From the NCBI RefSeq assembly GCF_003319175.1, contig NZ_QOHK01000002.1, positions 1-64,000 on the forward strand: DNA of 64,000 bases, in the 5' to 3' direction. Source of the stretch: Blastococcus sp. TF02-8. GTDB taxonomy: Bacteria; Actinomycetota; Actinomycetes; Mycobacteriales; Geodermatophilaceae. Each line of letters begins with the position of its first letter. Within the stretch, counting starts at the first letter, position 1. The notes under the pieces are model-generated. The model worked only from the letters and a program-made list of their open reading frames with translations, did not search any database and was not told the DNA's origin. Position numbers and translations under genes: made by a program. Shown piece by piece: positions 40,301-48,616 of the stretch.

Positions 40301-41053
40301 TCAGACGCCGAAGTCCGCCGCCACCTGCGGGTGGTCCGCCGCGGCCGCCGCCTCGCCGTCCTCCGGCAGCGTCACCCGTCGGGTCCCGTGGTCGGCCAGC
40401 GTGAGCGTCACGTCCAGCCCGCTGTCGGGCAGCGTGGCGCGGTACTGCACCAGCGTCCGGTCGGCCGCGTCGACCGCGACGCTGCGCCCGTCGCGCAGCC
40501 GGTACACCACCGTCGCCCGGCCGTCGATCGGCTCCTGGGCCTGCCACCGGTAGGGGCCGTCGAGGAAGAGCTCGGGATCGTCGGCCTCGGGCTGGGCCAG
40601 GTTCAGCAGCATCTGCACGAGCACGTCGAGCAGCTCGGGGTCCTGCGGGTCGGCCGGGAGCGGCCGGCGCAGGTACGCCGCGTCCGGGGCGCCGTCGGCG
40701 GCCAGCGCCTCGGGGAGGCCCGGGACGTCGCCGGCCCACAGCTCGTCGCGGTCGAAGAAGAGGGTCCGGGCGTCGCGCTCCTCGTCGTCGACGACGGTGA
40801 CCGCCTGGGCCCGGCCGGCGCCGGTGCGGAAGTCCACCTCACCGGTGAGGGTGAGCAGCGCGTCGTCCCCGAAGGGCACGGAGACCACGAAGTCGGCTCC
40901 GCCCTCCTCGTGGTTGCGGTGCAGCAGCTCGGCCAGGATCTGCGCGTCGTCCTCCGTGACCGGCTCGCCGGGTGCGCGTTCGCCGTCGGAGCACGCCGTC
41001 AGGGCCAGCACCGCCAGCGCGACCGCGGTCGCGAGTGGTCGGCGCGCAGGCAT
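40301..41053 (-). CDS. Putative lipoprotein
   Basis: 250 residues. A short lipoprotein signal ends in a lipobox LTAC with Cys21 as the lipidation site. The mature part (EDDAQILAELLHRNHEEGG, then LTGEVDFRTG and a C-terminal QYRATLPDSGLDVTLTL) alternates beta strands in a way reminiscent of LppX/LprG-type or DUF-type lipid-binding lipoproteins, but I do not recognise the family firmly. It is anchored on the outer face of the membrane. TAGGCT six bases before the ATG indicates a leaderless message. Two strong terminator hairpins flank the gene, so it is a single-gene unit. Confidence 0.78.
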   Translation of the reverse strand: MPARRPLATAVALAVLALTACSDGERAPGEPVTEDDAQILAELLHRNHEEGGADFVVSVPFGDDALLTLTGEVDFRTGAGRAQAVTVVDDEERDARTLFFDRDELWAGDVPGLPEALAADGAPDAAYLRRPLPADPQDPELLDVLVQMLLNLAQPEADDPELFLDGPYRWQAQEPIDGRATVVYRLRDGRSVAVDAADRTLVQYRATLPDSGLDVTLTLADHGTRRVTLPEDGEAAAAADHPQVAADFGV

Positions 41054-41059
41054 GTCCGG

Positions 41060-41065
41060 AGCCTA
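41060..41065 (-). promoter_or_regulatory. -10 hexamer TAGGCT of the lipoprotein gene (leaderless)
   Basis: Minus-strand TAGGCT ends six bases before the ATG with no Shine-Dalgarno. Confidence 0.6.
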
Positions 41066-41100
41066 GGGAGCGCGCGCCGCCAACCGGGGGAGGAACGCGG

Positions 41101-41135
41101 CAGGGCCCGCATCTCCACCGGAGATGCGGGCCCTG
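41101..41135 (-). terminator. Terminator after ino1
   Basis: Perfect 16-bp stem (CAGGGCCCGCATCTCC and GGAGATGCGGGCCCTG) with an ACC loop, 22 bases after the ino1 stop on the minus strand. Confidence 0.9.
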
Positions 41136-41157
41136 GTGACCTGCTGGGGGACGGTCC

Positions 41158-42237
41158 TCAGCGGTCGACGTCGCCCTTGATGAACGCCTCGACGGCGTCA
41201 CGGGCCTCGCTGTCGCTGTACTGCACCGGCGGCGACTTCATGAAGTACGAGGACGCCGACAGGATCGGGCCACCGATCCCCCGGTCCTTGGCGATCTTCG
41301 CGGCGCGGACGGCGTCGATGATGATGCCCGCGGAGTTCGGGGAGTCCCAGACCTCGAGCTTGTACTCCAGGTTCAGCGGGACGTCGCCGAACGCGCGGCC
41401 CTCGAGCCGGACGTAGGCCCACTTGCGGTCCGACAGCCACGGCACGTGGTCCGACGGACCGATGTGCACGTTGTCCTTGCCCATGTCGCGGTCGACCTGG
41501 CTGGTGACGGCCTGGGTCTTGGAGATCTTCTTGGACTCCAGGCGCTCGCGCTCGAGCATGTTCTTGAAGTCCATGTTGCCGCCGACGTTCAGCTGCATGG
41601 TGCGGTCCAGCTGGACACCGCGGTCCTCGAAGAGCTTGGCGAGCACGCGGTGGGTGATGGTCGCGCCGACCTGGCTCTTGATGTCGTCACCGACGATCGG
41701 CACACCGGCGGCGGTGAACTTGTCCGCCCACTCCTTGGTGCCCGCGATGAAGACGGGGAGGGCGTTGACGAACGCGACACCGGCGTCGATGGCGGCCTGC
41801 GCGTAGAACTCGGCGGCCTGCTGCGAGCCCACGGGGAGGTAGCAGACGAGGACGTCGGCACCCGAGTCGCGCAGCGCGGCGACGACGTCGACCGGCTGCT
41901 CGTCGGACTCCTCGATGGTCTCCCGGTAGTACCGGCCCAGGCCGTCCAGCGTGGTACCGCGCTGCACGGTCACGCCGAGCGGCGGGACGTCGCAGATCGA
42001 GATCGTGTTGTTCTCGCTGGCCACGATGGCCTCCGAGAGGTCCCGACCGACCTTCTTGGCGTCGACGTCGAACGCGGCGACGAACTCGATGTCGGAGACG
42101 TGGTACTCGCCGAAGCGGACGTGCATCAGCCCGGGCACCGAGCCCGTCTCGTCGGCGTCGCGGTAGTAGTGCACGCCCTGCACGAGCGATGCGGCGCAGT
42201 TACCGACGCCGACGATGGCGACCTTGACCGATCCCAT
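41158..42237 (-). CDS. ino1: Inositol-3-phosphate synthase
   Basis: 359 residues from ATG at 42237 with GGAGAAGGAGAG upstream; the longer frame runs through the padR region and is rejected. It converts glucose 6-phosphate to myo-inositol 3-phosphate with NAD+, the precursor of mycothiol and phosphatidylinositol in actinobacteria. The NAD-binding motif [16 protein letters not shown] opens the protein, and [15 protein letters not shown] and [13 protein letters not shown] are family motifs. It lies downstream of a padR gene on the same strand, the same order as Rv0046c-Rv0047c. Confidence 0.95.
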   Translation of the reverse strand: MGSVKVAIVGVGNCAASLVQGVHYYRDADETGSVPGLMHVRFGEYHVSDIEFVAAFDVDAKKVGRDLSEAIVASENNTISICDVPPLGVTVQRGTTLDGLGRYYRETIEESDEQPVDVVAALRDSGADVLVCYLPVGSQQAAEFYAQAAIDAGVAFVNALPVFIAGTKEWADKFTAAGVPIVGDDIKSQVGATITHRVLAKLFEDRGVQLDRTMQLNVGGNMDFKNMLERERLESKKISKTQAVTSQVDRDMGKDNVHIGPSDHVPWLSDRKWAYVRLEGRAFGDVPLNLEYKLEVWDSPNSAGIIIDAVRAAKIAKDRGIGGPILSASSYFMKSPPVQYSDSEARDAVEAFIKGDVDR

Positions 42238-42332
42238 GACTCTCCTTCTCCCTGGACCGTTGGTCCGGTGTACGTGAACCGCGAACGGTCCGGTGATGAC
42301 TGACGGCCGGGCCGGAGCCCCGCCGCCCTGGT

Positions 42333-42962
42333 TCAGGTGCTGACCGGTGGCTCCGACGGCGGTTCCGAGGACGGCTCCGACGCCTGCCGGCGCTCCGGTG
42401 ACGGCTCCGACGCCTGCCGGCGCTCGCTGTCGATCAGCTCCGACAGCCACCGGACCTCCCGGTCCACCGAGTCCAGGCCGTGCCGCTGGAGCTCCAGCGT
42501 GTACCGGTCGAGCCGTTCGCGGGTACGACCGAGCGAGGCACGCAGGCCCTCCCGCTGCCGCTCCACGGTGCGGCGGCGACCCTCGAGGATCCGCAGCCGC
42601 ACGTCGCGCGCGGTGTGCCGGAAGAACGCCAGCCGGACGCCGAAGGAGCCGCCGTCGTCGTAGGCCTCCGGGCCGGTCTGGCCGACCAGCTCGTGGAAGC
42701 GCTCCTTGCCCTCCGCGGTGATCGTGTAGACCACCTTCCCGCGCCGTCCGGTGAGCGGCGGTGCATCGGCCGGCAGCAGGGCACGCGGCGTGGGCTCGTC
42801 GGTGGTGATCAGCCCGGCCGCCTGCATCCGCCGCAGCGCGGGGTACAGCGATCCGTAGGAGATGCTGCGCAGCCCGCCGAGGACGGCAGCGAGCTGCTTG
42901 CGCAGCTCGTACCCGTGCATCGGCGACTGGTGCAGCAGGCCGAGGATGGCGAACTCGAGCAT
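42333..42962 (-). CDS. PadR family transcriptional regulator
   Basis: 209 residues from ATG at 42962 with GGGAGGG upstream. The winged-helix domain starts [24 protein letters not shown], with [17 protein letters not shown] as recognition region, and a C-terminal coiled-coil dimerisation helix follows ([17 protein letters not shown]). The tail holds a 10-residue repeat ([10 protein letters not shown], twice), encoded by a 30-bp direct repeat near 42364-42423. PadR proteins repress in response to small ligands. An 11-bp inverted repeat lies just upstream (42986-43010), so it probably represses itself, and possibly ino1. Confidence 0.92.
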   Translation of the reverse strand: MLEFAILGLLHQSPMHGYELRKQLAAVLGGLRSISYGSLYPALRRMQAAGLITTDEPTPRALLPADAPPLTGRRGKVVYTITAEGKERFHELVGQTGPEAYDDGGSFGVRLAFFRHTARDVRLRILEGRRRTVERQREGLRASLGRTRERLDRYTLELQRHGLDSVDREVRWLSELIDSERRQASEPSPERRQASEPSSEPPSEPPVST

Positions 42963-42985
42963 CTCGCCCTCCCGTCGTCTCCGAA

Positions 42986-43010
42986 TCGATGTATCGAGAC
43001 GATACATCGA
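42986..43010. promoter_or_regulatory. PadR operator candidate
   Basis: Perfect inverted repeat with 11-bp arms TCGATGTATCG and CGATACATCGA separated by AGA, beginning 24 bases upstream of the padR start codon. The GTATCG..CGATAC core is typical for PadR-type binding sites. It is AT-rich compared with its surroundings and probably overlaps the promoter. Confidence 0.8.
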
Positions 43011-43105
43011 CGCTCAGCGGGCCACGACCCGGGACGGCGGGGACGGGTGTGCACAGCGCGACGGGTGTCGCCGCACGGGAGACCCCATCCGCGACGCGCC
43101 CTGCG

Positions 43106-43111
43106 TACATT
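43106..43111 (+). promoter_or_regulatory. -10 hexamer TACATT of the DUF5318 gene (leaderless)
   Basis: TACATT ends seven bases before GTG 43119, supporting that GTG as a leaderless start. Confidence 0.5.
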
Positions 43112-43118
43112 GGCGGCC

Positions 43119-43535
43119 GTGCCCGGACGTCGATCCGTCGTGGACTACTCGCTGCAGCGGCGAGCCGTCCTCGCCGACGTGCACTCCGGGCGCACCGGTC
43201 TGTTCGAGGTGTGCGACGCCAGCCCGTACCTCTCGAGAGCGGCGAAGTACCACGGGCAGCCCACCGACGTGCCGTGCCCGGTGTGCCGCAAGGACCGCCT
43301 GACCCTCGTCAGCTACGTGTACGGCGACCACCTGGGCCCGGTGGCCGGCCAGGCCAAGACCGAGGTCGAACTCGCCCGCATGGACCGCGCGCAGGACGAG
43401 TTCTCCGTGTACCGGGTCGAGGTCTGCCGTACGTGCGGCTGGAACCATCTGGACTGCTCCTACGTGCTCGGCGCCGAGCCGGAGCCGGGGCGCCAGCCCC
43501 GGCGCGGACGCCGTCGCGCGGCGACGGAGCAGTAA
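43119..43535 (+). CDS. DUF5318 family protein, zinc-ribbon-like
   Basis: 138 residues from GTG at 43119 (leaderless -10 upstream); GTG at 43140 gives the more common N terminus [11 protein letters not shown]. Two CxxC pairs (CPVC and CRTC) about 60 residues apart suggest a zinc ribbon around conserved [14 protein letters not shown] and [12 protein letters not shown]. The family is restricted to actinobacteria and sits immediately upstream of ponA (Rv0049-Rv0050 in M. tuberculosis). Function is unknown; the linkage suggests a role tied to peptidoglycan synthesis. Confidence 0.85.
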   Translation: MPGRRSVVDYSLQRRAVLADVHSGRTGLFEVCDASPYLSRAAKYHGQPTDVPCPVCRKDRLTLVSYVYGDHLGPVAGQAKTEVELARMDRAQDEFSVYRVEVCRTCGWNHLDCSYVLGAEPEPGRQPRRGRRRAATEQ

Positions 43536-43676
43536 CCGGTCGACCGGTCCGCGACCTGCACGTGCGGGGAACGGGCCGGCGACCCGGCGGGCCGATCCCG
43601 CCCCACAGCTGAAGACGCTCCACCGTGTCCGGGCAGGTGTCCCGGCGCCCATGACAGTCCAGGAAGGGGTGTGCTC

Positions 43677-46166
43677 GTGCCCAGCCACGACGAGACCTCG
43701 CCCGTCGCACCGCGGGCCGGTTCGGTCCGCCGTCCCCCGGCCGCGCGTACCCGCAGCACCGGAGGCGGCGGCGGCCGGCCGCCGGTCCCGCCCGGCCGTG
43801 GCCGCACCACCGCATCCCGGGGTGGCACCACTGCCTCGCGCGGGGGGACGACGGCCTCGCGTGGTGGCACGTCGGCATCCCGCTCCGGGGGCGGCTCGGG
43901 CCGCCCGCCCGGTCGTAACGGCACCGCTGCCAAGGGTCGGCCCGCTCGCAGCAAGAAGCAGCGTCGCAAGCGCCGGCTGAAGATCGCCGCCGCCGTCGTC
44001 GGCGGCATGCTGGCGCTGCTCTGCGTCTTCGTCGGCGTCGTCTACGCCAGCACCGAGGTGCCCAGCCCGGACTCGGTCTCCACCAAGCAGACGACGATCA
44101 TGTACTACTCCGACGGCACCACGGAGATGGCGCGTCTCGGCGACGAGAACCGCACCAACGTGACGCTCGACCAGATCTCGGAGCCCGCGCAGCGGGCCGT
44201 GCTGGCCGCGGAGAACCGCAGCTTCTACACCGACCCCGGCATCTCCTTCAGCGGGATCGTGCGCGCCGCCTGGAACAACGTGACCGGCGGCTCCACGCAG
44301 GGCGGCTCGACGATCACCCAGCAGTACGTGAAGAACGCGTTCCTGACCTCGGAGCAGACCTTCAGCCGGAAGTTCCAGGAGCTCTTCCTGGCGATCAAGC
44401 TGGACAACAACTTCTCGAAGCAGCAGATCCTCGAGAACTACCTGAACACCATCTACTACGGCCGCGGGGCCTACGGCATCGAGGCCGCGGCCAACACCTA
44501 CTTCGGCGTTCCGGCCGCCCAGCTGACCGCGCAGCAGGGTGCGGTGCTCGCCGTCCTCGTGCGCAGCCCCTCCAGCTACGACCCGGAGACCAACCCCGAG
44601 GGCGCGCAGGACCGCTGGGGCCTGGTGCTCGACGCGATGGTCGAGGAGGGCTGGCTGACCAAGGGCGAGCGGGAGGCGTCGGTGTACCCGCCGGTGCTGC
44701 CCAAGACGGGCTCGACCCTCGGCATGCCCGACGGGCCGGAGGGCCACATCGTCAAGGAGGTCCGGGCCGAGCTCGAGCGCCGCGGCTACGACGAGCAGCA
44801 GATCAACGCCGGTGGCCTCCGGGTGACGACGACGATCAGCAAGCCCGCACAGGACGCGGCCGTGGCCGCGGTCGACGCGGTGATGACCGACGCCCAGCCG
44901 CCGGAGCTCCGGCAGGCGCTGGTGGCGATCGACCCGCGCACCGGCGCCGTGGTGGCCTACCACGGCGGCCGTGACGGCACCGGCACCGACTACGCCCAGG
45001 TGAAGCGCCAGCCCGGCTCGTCGGTCAAGCCCTACGTGCTGGCCACCGCGCTGGAGCAGGGCATCGGCATCCAGTCCCGTCGCGACGGCAGCGACAACCA
45101 GAAGTTCAAGGACCGCGAGAAGCCGGTCACGAACTCCGGTGGCGCCAGCTGCCCGGCCTGCACCCTGACCGAGGCGATCACCCGCTCGCTGAACACCACC
45201 TTCTACAGCCTGGCCTACGAGGTCGGGCCTGAGAACGTGCGCGACACGATCATGGCGGCCACCGGCCTGCCCGACACGTGGGGCGGCAGCGACTTCTTCG
45301 CCAACAAGAAGGTGCTCGCCAACGGTGACGGCAAGACCGGCTCCTCCATCGGCATCGGCGAGTACGAGATGCGACCGATCGACCAGGCGCAGGGCTTCGC
45401 CACCCTGGCGGCCGGCGGCGTCCGGCGCCCGGCGCACTTCATCGCGAAGGTGACCGACAGCGAGGGCACCGTGCTGATGGAGAACGGCGGGGAGGCCGGC
45501 GAGCAGGTGCTCCCGAGCGACGTCGTCAACGACACCACCGTCGCCATCAAGGGCGTCGCGGCCTACTCCAAGCGTGCCCTGGACGGGGGGCGCGAGGTGG
45601 CCAGCAAGACCGGTACGCAGGGGCTCAACTCGACCGACAACTCCGACGCCTGGATGGTCGGCTACACGCCGTCGCTGTCGGCAGCCGTCTGGGTCGGCGC
45701 CGACGAGCGCATCCCGATCCGTGACTCCTCGGGGCGGATCATCTACGGCTCCGGCCTGCCGGGTGCCATCTGGCAGCGCTTCATGAACGCCGTCCTGTCG
45801 GGCACGCCGAAGGAGAAGCTCCCGGACAAGGCGCTCATCACCGGCGACACCGGCAAGGGTGTGCCCGAGCCGACCACCGAGGCGCCTGCGCCGGTCACCC
45901 CGGAGGCGCCGGTGACCTCGGCGGCACCGACCACCAGCGCTGCGCCGACGACCCCGGCCAAGCCCAAGCCGGTGGACAGCGACGGCGACGGCGTCACCGA
46001 CGACAAGGACCCCGCGCCCAACGATCCGACCATCCCGGTGCGCGGTCGTCCCGCGGTGGACAGCGACGGCGACGGCGTCACCGACGACAAGGACCCCGCG
46101 CCCAACGACCCGACCATCCCGGGTCGCAGCAACGGTGAGCCGGCGCTGCCTCCGCCCAGCCGCTGA
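43677..46166 (+). CDS. ponA: Bifunctional class A penicillin-binding protein (transglycosylase/transpeptidase)
   Basis: 829 residues from GTG at 43677, whose AGGAAGGGG lies at proper spacing; GTG at 43671 is too close. The cytoplasmic N terminus is Arg/Gly-rich with a 7-residue repeat TTASRGG. One membrane helix follows (LKIAAAVVGGMLALLCVFVG). The GT51 domain shows AAENRSFYTDPGISFSGI and GGSTITQQYVKNAF. The transpeptidase domain has SxxK in PGSSVKPYVL, SxN in SLNTTFY and KTG in ASKTGTQG. The C-terminal extension is Thr/Pro-rich and ends in two 28-residue repeats with DSDGDGVTDDKD, like calcium-binding thrombospondin type 3 loops. It corresponds to Rv0050. Confidence 0.95.
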   Translation: MPSHDETSPVAPRAGSVRRPPAARTRSTGGGGGRPPVPPGRGRTTASRGGTTASRGGTTASRGGTSASRSGGGSGRPPGRNGTAAKGRPARSKKQRRKRRLKIAAAVVGGMLALLCVFVGVVYASTEVPSPDSVSTKQTTIMYYSDGTTEMARLGDENRTNVTLDQISEPAQRAVLAAENRSFYTDPGISFSGIVRAAWNNVTGGSTQGGSTITQQYVKNAFLTSEQTFSRKFQELFLAIKLDNNFSKQQILENYLNTIYYGRGAYGIEAAANTYFGVPAAQLTAQQGAVLAVLVRSPSSYDPETNPEGAQDRWGLVLDAMVEEGWLTKGEREASVYPPVLPKTGSTLGMPDGPEGHIVKEVRAELERRGYDEQQINAGGLRVTTTISKPAQDAAVAAVDAVMTDAQPPELRQALVAIDPRTGAVVAYHGGRDGTGTDYAQVKRQPGSSVKPYVLATALEQGIGIQSRRDGSDNQKFKDREKPVTNSGGASCPACTLTEAITRSLNTTFYSLAYEVGPENVRDTIMAATGLPDTWGGSDFFANKKVLANGDGKTGSSIGIGEYEMRPIDQAQGFATLAAGGVRRPAHFIAKVTDSEGTVLMENGGEAGEQVLPSDVVNDTTVAIKGVAAYSKRALDGGREVASKTGTQGLNSTDNSDAWMVGYTPSLSAAVWVGADERIPIRDSSGRIIYGSGLPGAIWQRFMNAVLSGTPKEKLPDKALITGDTGKGVPEPTTEAPAPVTPEAPVTSAAPTTSAAPTTPAKPKPVDSDGDGVTDDKDPAPNDPTIPVRGRPAVDSDGDGVTDDKDPAPNDPTIPGRSNGEPALPPPSR
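45972..46139 (+). repeat. 84-bp direct repeat in the ponA 3' end
   Basis: Copies start at 45972 and 46056. They encode VDSDGDGVTDDKDPAPNDP twice. The first about 70 bases are nearly identical (one T/C difference), pointing to recent tandem duplication. Confidence 0.85.
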
Positions 46167-46196
46167 TCGTCGGGGTCCGTCCCGCACACTGCAGCC

Positions 46197-47699
46197 ATGA
46201 GCACCACGCCCACGGGCCCGTCCGCCACAGCGGACGGGTCCGTGGTCGTTCCACGTGGAACCGGGCGCGGCGAGGAGCCCGACCGCGTCGTCCCCACGTG
46301 GACCGATCCGGTCGCGCGGCAGGCCAGCGAAGCCGTCGGGGGCCCGTGGGGCCGGTTCGCCACCACCGGCCGGGCGTTGTTCTGGACGCCGCTGCGCGTC
46401 TGCCTGCTCTTCGCGGTGCTGGCGCTGTCGCTCGCCTGGGTCAAGCAGGCGCCGTGCGCCGACGGCGACTGGTCGGGCCACGTGCAGTACACGCACTTCT
46501 GCTACTCCGACGCAGTGCCGCTGTTCGGGCTGCACGGGCTGGACGACGGCGCGATCCCCTATCTCGACAGCGAGGTCGAGTACCCGGTGCTGACCGGTGG
46601 CTTCATGGCCGCCGCGGCGGCGCTGTCGCGGGCCTACGACCGCGCGGCCGAGGCGTCGGCCCTGCTGCCCGCCGTCCCACCGGTCCAGAGCTACTACGTC
46701 GTCACCTGCCTGCTGCTCACGGCCTGCGCCTTCCTCGTCGTCCGCGCCGTGCTCGCCCTGACCGGCCGGCGCCCGTGGGACGCGGCGATGATCGGGCTCT
46801 CCCCCCTGCTGGTGGTGCACGCGTTCACGAACTGGGACCTGTTCGCCGTGGCGCTGGCCGCCCTGGGCATGTGGGCCTGGGCGCGGCGGCAGCCCGTCCT
46901 GGCGGGCGTGCTCCTGGGCCTGGGGGTGGCGGCCAAGCTCTACCCGGTCTTCCTGCTGGGCGGGCTCCTCCTGCTCTGCCTGCGTGCCGGGCTGCTGCGC
47001 GTGTGGCTGCGCACCGCGCTGGCCGCGGTGGCGGTGTGGGTGGTGGTGAACGCCCCGGTGGCCGCGCTGGCTCCGGAGAACTGGGCACGGTTCTTCCGGC
47101 TCAACAGCAGCCGCCCGGCCGACCCGGACTCGCTCTGGAACGTGGCCCTGCACCTGACCGGCAACCGCATCCTCGACGGACCGCTGGCGGAGGGGCAGAC
47201 CCCGACGGTGCTCAACGCGCTCGTGGCGGTGACCCTGCTCGCCGGCGTCGCGGCGGTCGGCTGGCTCACGCTGTCGGCGCCGGTGCGCCCCCGGGTCGCC
47301 CAGGTCGCGTTCCTGCTCGTCGCCGTCTTCCTGCTGACCAACAAGGTGTGGAGCCCGCAGTACTCGCTGTGGCTGCTGCCGCTCGCCGTCCTCGCCCGGC
47401 CGCGGTGGCGCTCGCTGCTGCTCTGGCAGGCCACGGAGGCGCTGCTGTGGGTCCCCCGGCTGCTCTGGTACCTGGGGCCCCAGGACCGCGGTGTCGACGT
47501 CGAGTGGTTCCTGCTGGCCGTGGGTGTGCGCGACATCGCCGTCCTCGCGGTGATGGCCCTGGTCGTCCGGGACGTGCTCGAGCCCGACCGGGACGTCGTC
47601 CGCACCAGCTGGCCGGGGGTCGACGATCCGGCGGGCGGACTGCTCGAGCACACCCCCGACGCCGTCGTCCTCGGGCGCTCAGGCCAGCGCCTCCCGTAG
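46197..47699 (+). CDS. GT87/DUF2029-like polytopic membrane glycosyltransferase
   Basis: 500 residues with about ten membrane helices. The conserved motif YLDSEVEYPVLTGGFM after the first helix (D..YP type) and FTNWDLFAVALAALG, GVLLGLGVAAKLYPVFLLGG match the GT-C fold polyprenyl-phosphate mannose-dependent transferases (GT87, DUF2029). It is the positional homologue of Rv0051 directly after ponA1. It is expected to transfer a sugar outside the membrane; the acceptor is unknown. A parS site lies within its first 25 codons. Its 3' end overlaps the convergent DNase IV gene by 21 bases. Confidence 0.83.
   Translation: MSTTPTGPSATADGSVVVPRGTGRGEEPDRVVPTWTDPVARQASEAVGGPWGRFATTGRALFWTPLRVCLLFAVLALSLAWVKQAPCADGDWSGHVQYTHFCYSDAVPLFGLHGLDDGAIPYLDSEVEYPVLTGGFMAAAAALSRAYDRAAEASALLPAVPPVQSYYVVTCLLLTACAFLVVRAVLALTGRRPWDAAMIGLSPLLVVHAFTNWDLFAVALAALGMWAWARRQPVLAGVLLGLGVAAKLYPVFLLGGLLLLCLRAGLLRVWLRTALAAVAVWVVVNAPVAALAPENWARFFRLNSSRPADPDSLWNVALHLTGNRILDGPLAEGQTPTVLNALVAVTLLAGVAAVGWLTLSAPVRPRVAQVAFLLVAVFLLTNKVWSPQYSLWLLPLAVLARPRWRSLLLWQATEALLWVPRLLWYLGPQDRGVDVEWFLLAVGVRDIAVLAVMALVVRDVLEPDRDVVRTSWPGVDDPAGGLLEHTPDAVVLGRSGQRLP
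46248..46261. promoter_or_regulatory. parS site inside the GT87-like gene
   Basis: Perfect GTTCCACGTGGAAC within the codons for VVPRGT near the start of the gene. It is the rightmost parS seen, 25 kb from parA. Confidence 0.88.
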
Positions 47700-48491
47700 C
47701 CGCGCGACCTCCTCCGCACGGCTCGCCGCGTCACCCGGGGTCTCCAGGACGACGGGGCAGTCGGCGGCGCGCGCCACCTCCAGGAGCAGGTCCTCGGGGA
47801 TCTCCCCGCCGGCCAGCGGTGCGTGCCGGTCACGGCTGGAGCCGGCGGGGTCACGACTGTTGTTGAGGTGCACCAGGTCGATCCGGCCGGTGACCGACCG
47901 CACGTCGTCGACCGCGGTCGCCAGGTCCCACCCGGCGGCCCAGGCGTGGCAGGTGTCGAGGACGAACCCGGCGCCGAACTCCCCCACCGCCTCCCACAGC
48001 CGGGCGAGCGCATCGAGATCGCGGGCCATGGAGTTCCCGCCACCGGCGGTGTTCTCGATGAGGACGGGCACGGGGAAGCCGCCGTCGTCGGCCTGCCGGG
48101 CGAAGGTCTTGCGCCAGTTGTCCACCCCGGTGGCCGGGTCGTCGGCGGCCAGGACGTGCCCGCCGTGCACCACCAGTCCCCGGGCACCGATCGCGGCGGC
48201 GGCCTCGGCGTGCTTCCCGAGCAGCTTCCGGCTCGGGATGCGGATGCGGTTGTTCGTCGTGGCCACGTTCAGCACGTACGGGGCGTGCACGACGACGGCG
48301 AGGCCGGAGGTGCGCAGCGCCTCGGCGTCGGCACGGGGCGCCGGGGCCTTCCAGTCCTGCGGATCGGCGAGGAAGACCTGGACCCCGTCGGCGTCCACCT
48401 CGGCCGCGCGGGCGACCGGCCCACCCGCGGCGAGCTCTCCGGCGTCGGGCAGGCCGGCGCCGACGTGTACGCCGATCGGGTGCGATCCCAT
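47679..48491 (-). CDS. nfo: Deoxyribonuclease IV (AP endonuclease family 2)
   Basis: 270 residues. The TIM-barrel family uses three zinc ions to cleave abasic sites in base excision repair. Metal-site motifs are visible: VVHAPYVLNVA, GLVVHGGHV, LIENTAGGGNSMA, the signature DTCHAWAAGWDL and HLNNSRDPAGSSRDRHAPLAGG. Length is typical. It is convergent with the GT87 gene (overlap 47679-47699). The homologue M. tuberculosis end lies elsewhere, so this placement is lineage-specific. Confidence 0.92.
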   Translation of the reverse strand: MGSHPIGVHVGAGLPDAGELAAGGPVARAAEVDADGVQVFLADPQDWKAPAPRADAEALRTSGLAVVVHAPYVLNVATTNNRIRIPSRKLLGKHAEAAAAIGARGLVVHGGHVLAADDPATGVDNWRKTFARQADDGGFPVPVLIENTAGGGNSMARDLDALARLWEAVGEFGAGFVLDTCHAWAAGWDLATAVDDVRSVTGRIDLVHLNNSRDPAGSSRDRHAPLAGGEIPEDLLLEVARAADCPVVLETPGDAASRAEEVARLREALA

Positions 48492-48616
48492 GCGTGCTCC
48501 TCGAATCAGCGACGAGATCCAGGGTTACCCGTATCGCCCGCGTCACATCATCGTTGAGGGCGTGACGGGGGTTACTCGCCGGTAGTGGTGTGGCGTCGAC
48601 GTGGAGGTAGCAGAAC

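Noticed and set aside
41158-43110. 650-residue frame joining ino1 and the padR region
   Set aside because: Upstream residues are antisense-like or out-of-frame shadow; a strong ribosome binding site supports ATG 42237, and padR occupies the other frame.
43800-43880. Short repeats in ponA as a CRISPR-like array
   Set aside because: They encode TTASRGG protein repeats in frame with a 21-bp period and no spacers, so they are low-complexity coding sequence.
46291-46304. CACGTG core just after the parS at 46248
   Set aside because: TCCCCACGTGGACC has several mismatches to the parS consensus, so it is treated as chance.
43014-47651. 1545-residue minus-strand frame across ponA and GT87
   Set aside because: It is antisense to two well-supported genes with clear domains. 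Its Arg/Gly/His-rich composition is typical of an antisense artefact.
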